From contig CM069459.1 of NCBI GenBank assembly GCA_035610835.1, positions 23,761,636-23,825,635 of the forward strand: 64,000 nucleotides of DNA, written 5' to 3'. Position 1 is the first letter of the stretch. Every line of letters begins with the position of its first letter. Source of the DNA: Ophiura sarsii (taxonomy: Eukaryota; Echinodermata; Ophiuroidea; Amphilepidida; Ophiuridae). Below are positions 58,783 to 64,000 of the stretch, piece by piece. Both the position numbers and the translations under genes were made by a program. The notes below the pieces were generated by a model. That model saw nothing but the letters and a program-made list of their open reading frames with translations, had not been told where the DNA came from and did not search any database.

Positions 58783-59876
58783 CAGGGTGTCCCAAAAGTC
58801 TATACACGTTTTTGAAGAGTCATATCTCATAAAATATAAATCATATGGTATAGATTTAACCATATTTTAATAGACGAGATTTGGGAAATTATTTTGATAC
58901 CAAACACAACCCTATTGGTGAACCCACAACATTATAAAACTGGTTGAAAGTTCTTGGCCGTGTATCAGACCCCATACCAAGTACCACACATTGTTGCTAA
59001 AATCTGGTGCGCATAAATTAACGGTATGAAAGCAACGTTGCGCATTAGTCACAGTTCACTGCTTACCTTGCAACATTTATGTTATTACCAAACTCGGTCA
59101 CTCACAACATAAATAGGCGTAGTAGATAACAGTGCTAAGCAAAAGTCTTTAATCAAGATGGCATACAGCATAGATAAGCGAATACAAATTGTATGGTTCT
59201 ACGCTGAAGCAAATTCAGTTCAACTTACTCAACAAAAGTTCAGTAAACATTTCAAAGTGAAACGCGCACCAGGAAGAATATCCATTTTGAAGTTGGTGGA
59301 TAATTTTTTGAACACAGGAACTGTGCATGATTTGTCTCGCTGTGGTAGAAAAAAGACTGGTAGATCAACAAGTCACATTGATTTCATAAGAAATGCAGTA
59401 GCCAAAAGTCCAAAGAGATCTATTCGCCGACTTTTCCGCAGAAAACAAGATAATTCAACTGTTCACAGAATCTTGCGTAAGGAATTGAAGTTTCCATATT
59501 GAAGATTCAGATCAAACAAAACATTAAAGCAGCGGACAGAAAAGCAATAGTGGCATTTTGCAACTGGATAAGCAACCAAATTTTATTTTTTCAATTGACG
59601 GATCACTTTCCGTGTAAACCAACTCTACCCGTATTTTTTAATCTCAATAGGTATGGATTTATGAACTTTATTCCTCCGAAGTATAAAATTACATTTTTGC
59701 AGTAATACATATTTTACTTTTAGGGTGGCATTACAAACAGATGTTACCCTAATGTTTGGTATCAAAATTATTTCCCACATCTCCTCTTTCTAAATATGTA
59801 TTCATATTTTCAATACGACTTATATTTTGTGAAATACAAAGCTTCAAAGTCGTGCATAGACTTTTGGGACACCCTG
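58783..59876 (+). mobile_element. Mariner-family element, internally deleted
   Basis: TIRs CAGGGTGTCCCAAAAGTCTA and its inverse (TAGACTTTTGGGACACCCTG) flanked by TA on both sides, the Tc1/mariner target. It contains the N-terminal half of a transposase (59158-59502). The catalytic DDE half is missing, so the element is non-autonomous. Confidence 0.85.
59158..59590 (+). pseudogene. Mariner-like transposase N-terminal fragment, frameshifted
   Basis: A helix-turn-helix pair of the type in many animal mariner-like transposases: IQIVWFYAEANSVQLTQQKF, then a GRKKTGRS linker, an AVAKSPKRSIRRL helix and VHRILRKELKFPY. The frame stops at 59500. The continuation (KIQIKQNIKAADRKAIVAFC) is in another frame from 59499, showing a small indel. 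The downstream DDE catalytic domain is lacking. DNA binding to TIRs is the expected ancestral role. Confidence 0.8.
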
Positions 59877-60514
59877 TACCTACAACTAATCTCCACTTGA
59901 AAAAAGGCCCGCGGGTGGGCGGGTGAATTTGAGAGCGATGCGCTCGACAGCAATTCGAAAACGAAACTGACCTCCCCAGTGAAATTGACAAAGCAGGTAG
60001 CATTACCCCGAACACACTTGACTTAACGCAGCGTGAACTACATAAAGTGGGTAGTTAATGGTCTGTTGCACTGCACGGTCGGTACGGCACTGGGTATTCC
60101 GGCATCTAAAGGGAAAAACTAAGGGTGGAAAACCCAATTGCGAAACACCACTTAATGCAGACTGAACACAATGAATGCAAATTATTCATCCAATGAACAT
60201 GTTAAACTTACTTTTAACCATAGGCATGGCATAGTAGCATTTATCACAACCTCGTTTGGCATGCAACTAAACCCTTGCTCTCTGCCTGGTGGTATAATAT
60301 AAGAATCGGTTTATTTACATGGTGGACGGAATATCTGGAGGTTATTTAAGAGTTAGTAAGCCAGCAAGCAAGTTCATTGTAATGTGTTGTAAGAACTACA
60401 GAGAGAGTCAAAACATACAGGTCCCGTTTTCCAAAAATTAGTAAAATTTCTTCTTGACTAAATTTGTTAAATTTTTCAATTTGAAATAAACCCTTATCAT
60501 ACCTGGTGACGAAA

Positions 60515-61030
60515 CAGGAGCATAAGGGCTTATCCATCACATTTCCGTTTTAATAGGCTGCACTTCTTTGTCGCACTTTTTTTTATCTACTCCTCTTTCA
60601 TCTCTCTTTGTACATTATTATCTGCCAATGATGTTTACTTTATTCCAAAGTCAGGAACATAAGCGCTTACCCGTCACAATTACTATTTGAATAAGCTGCA
60701 CTTCTTTGTCGCACTTTTTATCTACTCCTCTTTCATAGTCTCTTTGTTCTCTTTGTATATTATCTACCCAATGACGTTTACTTTATTATAAAGTCAGGAT
60801 CATAAGCCCTTACCCGTCACATTACCGTTGTAATAGTCCACACTTATTTGTTCCACTTGTTACCTACTCCTCTTTCATCTCTCTTTGTACATTATCTACC
60901 CAATGACCGGGCCCTCGTGACCGGGCCAATGACGTTTACTTGATTACAAAGTCAGGAGCATAAGCGCATTTCCGCTTTAATCATGTTAATAGGCTGCACT
61001 TCTTTGTCACTTCACACTTGTTATCATCTT
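60515..61030 (+). repeat. ~140-bp tandem repeat upstream of the CXorf38-like gene
   Basis: Four copies with CATAAG(C/G)(G/C)CTTACCCGTCAC, GCTGCACTTCTTTGTCGCAC, TACTCCTCTTTCATCTCTCT and CCAATGACGTTTACTTTATT; CATAAG occurs near 60520, 60657, 60800 and 60959. It ends about 90 bp before the start codon at 61121, so it could form part of the promoter region. Confidence 0.8.
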
Positions 61031-61120
61031 TCATCATTGTCAATAAGATCCATTCTATTTCTTTTATTATAGACGTATGACAACGTGAGAGGTGACTAGC
61101 GTGGTTACTAGTCATACAAA

Positions 61121-61609
61121 ATGGCGGCCTTACAACCACCAGACAATTTTATAAGAATTCTCCAAGCTCTTCAATATGTCTGTCACAAAGCTTTGCCCAT
61201 CATCAGACAGATCGTTCGGAACTGGCATTCAAATCAAATACAGACGTATGGTTTACAGCCATGCAGTCAACCGCAGATATGTTCTACTGTAAAGGGAAAG
61301 TCTAAACTATCGAATTCGTGTCCAAATTGTGTTAGATGGGCTGACGCCATAGAAAAGGCCTACTTTCCACAGCCAACCTCAGGAAATACGCCAATTACAT
61401 GGAAGAATGTCAACTCATCAATGTTATATACCAGTTATATAGAAGTCGCAAATGCATTTGCGCTGCATTTGCCGACAGGACAGAGGCCTGTAAAGATGGA
61501 GGATTACGACACTGCCAGTATTCTCAAGATAATCCTTGGGTTTGGAGAATTTCATCAGACAAATGTTGGTACAATTTTATGGCCGGACCCATACAAGAGC
61601 ATAAGCAAG
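61121..61609 (+). CDS. CXorf38-like (DUF4559) protein, exon 1
   Basis: 163 codons from an ATG in good context (ACAAAATGG) with an in-frame TAG 12 nt upstream, ending AAG|GTATAG in phase 0. The layout matches vertebrate CXorf38: an N-terminal helical stretch (about residues 10-40), then CPNCVRW (Cys67, Cys70, Trp73), a conserved Trp-Lys-Asn (94-96), EVANAFALHLPTG (107-120) and a D-x-AxxLxIxxxFxxF segment. The CxxC, with Cys48 and Cys54, may bind zinc. The molecular function of this family is not established. The exon ends just before the conserved RN-x3-H motif. It is preceded by a promoter-proximal tandem repeat (60515-61030). The homology call is from recall of the family pattern, without a search. 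Confidence 0.7.
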
Positions 61610-62108
61610 GTATAGTTGCGATTTGTTATTGATCAATTTATATGAACCCCTTTCGTTTTCAGTTGTTATTTTTTTCAAAGTGTTCCAACTTTGGATCATT
61701 TGTTTGACATCCGCCTTTCCGTTGTGTATCGGATGATTTATGAAGCTTTTTAGATAATATAAAGAGGCAGCTAAATGTACGTGAATGAAATTAACAAATA
61801 CTTTATAAAATACATGGTCTCTATAACCCGTCCCTCTCGCTGTCGCAGCGAAGGATTACCAATAGGACCACAATGGCTGTGTTTATGTGTGACACTACGA
61901 GCGCTAATAGTACATACAAAGTCTTTGCCGAAATACATGCAGTTAATATTAGATATAGGCAATGTTGGCATATAAGCATGATTCTAGCAGAACTTATGAC
62001 TAGCGAAACTCAAACCACGCCAGGATCGTGCAAAGGATACAAGACGAGTAAGAGGAAAGAATTCATTATATAAAGACTCAAATAAACTTATTATAAATTT
62101 CTTTCAAG

Positions 62109-62282
62109 GTTGCACAAATCCGGAACAGTCTTGCACACTTCCGATTAGATGGCAACTTGCAAATCAGTGATCCGGACATGAACAAATACATTACAGACAT
62201 GAAGGAATTTGCTTGTTGTCTTATGGAACTTCGTCACATCTCCCAGCAACAGGCTCATGAAATGAGGACGGAGTTAGATGAG
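62109..62282 (+). CDS. CXorf38-like protein, exon 2 (RN-x3-H motif)
   Basis: 58 codons after the acceptor TTTCTTTCAAG and before the donor GAG|GTAAGA, phase 0 at both ends. It opens VAQIRNSLAHFRLDG (Arg168 to His173) and continues with a helical stretch (MNKYITDMKEFACCLMEL) and an acidic, glutamine-rich end. This matches the CXorf38 segment in which an R-N-x-x-x-H motif follows a Val/Ile-rich strand. R-x4-H is also the HEPN-superfamily catalytic motif, so a HEPN-type nuclease or nucleotide-binding helical fold is possible but unproven. The open donor at 62283 means more exons follow. None could be identified before the window ends. Confidence 0.7.
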
Positions 62283-62300
62283 GTAAGATAGTTCATCTTA

Positions 62301-62455
62301 CACTCTTAAAAATGCCTAGTTGTTTTGATTACAAGTAAAATAAGATCTCACTAGAATGTCTAGTCAAATATTACCTCAAAATATTGCAAATTTAAATCTT
62401 GTGAGATCTTATTTCCCTTGGAATCTAGTCAAAACGACGAGGAATTTTTAGAGTG
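62301..62455. mobile_element. 155-bp MITE in the intron after CXorf38-like exon 2
   Basis: CACTCTTAAAAATGCCTAGT and GAGGAATTTTTAGAGTG are inverted ends with TTTTGA inside. An inner hairpin pairs TAAGATCTCACTAGA with CTTGTGAGATCTTA. It begins 18 bp after the exon donor. Confidence 0.75.
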
Positions 62456-62974
62456 TGCCTTTACTTTGTCATCTAAGTGTAGGCCGGAATAAAGTCGTTA
62501 AAATCCATTTGAGTTGAAGTTGGTATACTAGTACGTAGTTGTCGGTAAATAGGTTTTCTGACCAAATAAATTACAAAGTCACAGCAGCTTCATTTCTTGA
62601 CGCAAGAAGTTTTATAGAAGTCCTTTACACGAGTAACCAGTCAATCAATTAATTTTCCTACTGTACTTATTTTTTGAAAGTGTAACGTTGCGTCAAACAC
62701 TATTGGACATCGTCAGGCATGTGCCAGGCACCCGTCGGCTAGGCAACGTGATAGACTGTTATGCCCCAAACGGGTTTAGTTGCCTGACGAAGTTCAACAG
62801 TGTTGAAAACAACTTAGTACGTTTATAACTGTAAAAGATATGTCTAAGTAAATTGATTGAGTGTTTACTCGGGTACGGAGAATTTTCATCTAATAGTAAA
62901 GATTCCATGGAAAGTTGAACATCGTTCATGCTTTATCTAATCCTTCATCATTTTGAAAGAGCTTATGAATGGTT

Positions 62975-64000
62975 ATATGGCCATGTGTTTTGAACTCGCC
63001 ACCCTTCCCGTTGCATGTCCAGATTTTTACATTTTACACCATCTGAGATTCGAATTAGCATATCGCAATAACTACTTGTTCTACCCCATAAAAGGTATAT
63101 ATTTTCTGAACGGTAATCTCACTAGGAATCTAAATATGCGATTGGAATTTGCATAAGGCCTAATGGTAACATGTTGTGATTAAGAATGTTCAAAAAATAT
63201 CGATTTTTTTCATATTTTGATTAAAGCTCAATATTTTTTTATATTCCTATCACAATCATCATTTTACTGTGCATATTAGTTCCTCATGCAATTTACCCAT
63301 CAGAACATAATGGTTGTCAAGTGTAACTTGTTGAAATATACTATATCGGGAAGTAAATGAGCACAAACGTTTACATTTCAAATTTATTAGAAATTACACA
63401 TATATTTTTTTGGCTATTCACCCTATCCTATTTTAAGCAAGATTTCTGAATTCCCCTATTCGAGAGCTTTCCAAAAATGTATAATTTTGCTATAATCGGT
63501 TGAATAATTTTGTTGTTATAGTCATGTATGTAAAACCGATGAATTAGGGCAAGTTTACTGTGTAGTGAATAGGGAAAAAGCCAAAGACAATGCAATCGAT
63601 TCGTGATTACAACTGTTACGTAAGAGTTGACACGTTTGTTGAAACAGAAACTTATAGAATATAAAACAATCGATAAAATGAGAGCAAAATCATGGTTGTA
63701 CCATACAGAAATGATGAGTTATTGTAATTTGAACGTAGAATTGGGAACATTTTCTATATTCCCCATAGAGATTGTACACGACGCCACCGCCACCGCCGCC
63801 ACCGCCACCGCCGCCACCCCTGACTTTCGAAGTATAATCAATCATATCTCAGCCAAACAGTTATAGAAATACCTGATTTATTCACACGGTGTAGCTAGAT
63901 AAATAAGCTTTCAAATGACACCTAAACCATAGCTCTACCACATATATTTGTTGAGTTAATAGAGAGAGATGGATGATTCGTCACCAAAAATGCAACGCCG
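62975..64000 (+). repeat. Dispersed repeat X, most complete copy, runs off the window
   Basis: Begins GGCCATGTGTTTTGAACTCG. Its last 70 bases are the inverse of 70-145, so it appears to be a TIR element with its second end just beyond 64000. It includes a CCACCG microsatellite (63781-63816). Confidence 0.75.

Noticed and set aside
61771..62073. Three 66-codon frames in the intron between CXorf38-like exons
   Set aside because: They overlap on both strands in an intron bounded by good splice sites and match no family pattern.

Overview
This is AT-rich animal nuclear DNA. Genes are split by GT-AG introns, intergenic DNA is dense with terminal-inverted-repeat (TIR) elements, foldback repeats and satellites, and there are remnants of a CR1/L2-like LINE, hAT-like, Tc1/mariner-like and Helitron elements. 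A Death-NACHT-LRR receptor together with a CXorf38-like gene points to an invertebrate deuterostome (hemichordate, amphioxus or echinoderm; I lean to a hemichordate). That placement is an inference from gene content. No species can be named from the sequence alone.

Two protein-coding genes are well supported, both on the + strand. The first spans about 11.7-44.7 kb and is a very large NOD-like receptor. It has a short start exon (11720-11774), an isolated Death-domain exon (12391-12663), a 57-nt linker exon (17544-17600) and a single 8.3-kb exon (36425-44712) carrying the NACHT ATPase and a huge LRR region. All three introns are phase 1 and the summed exons (8673 nt) give an uninterrupted 2890-residue protein. 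Its most striking part is a run of 28 nearly identical ~49-residue LRR-pair units (39360-43440) with higher-order duplications. The second gene begins at 61121. Its first two exons (61121-61609, 62109-62282) encode a CXorf38/DUF4559-like protein with a CxxC pair and an R-N-x3-H motif, and it probably continues past the window.

Layout: 0-11.5 kb is repeat-rich flank (a TIR element full of TGACACC repeats, foldback MITEs, and a 20-bp satellite inside a hAT-like element). 11.7-44.7 kb is the receptor gene. Its 18.8-kb third intron holds a 5.35-kb foldback palindrome carrying a nested LINE, a 5S-rRNA-like fragment, hAT-like MITEs, a Helitron 3' end and a ~174-bp satellite close to the NACHT exon. 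44.7-61 kb is flank with three decayed mariner-family elements, TTAA-flanked MITEs, degenerate tandem arrays and one candidate orphan first exon at 52870. 61.1 kb to the end is the CXorf38-like gene with MITEs in its introns or flank.

The receptor has the architecture of an intracellular innate immune sensor: Death domain for signalling, NACHT for nucleotide-driven oligomerisation, LRRs for ligand sensing. The CXorf38-like gene carries a HEPN-type motif, but a shared function of the two genes cannot be read from the sequence.
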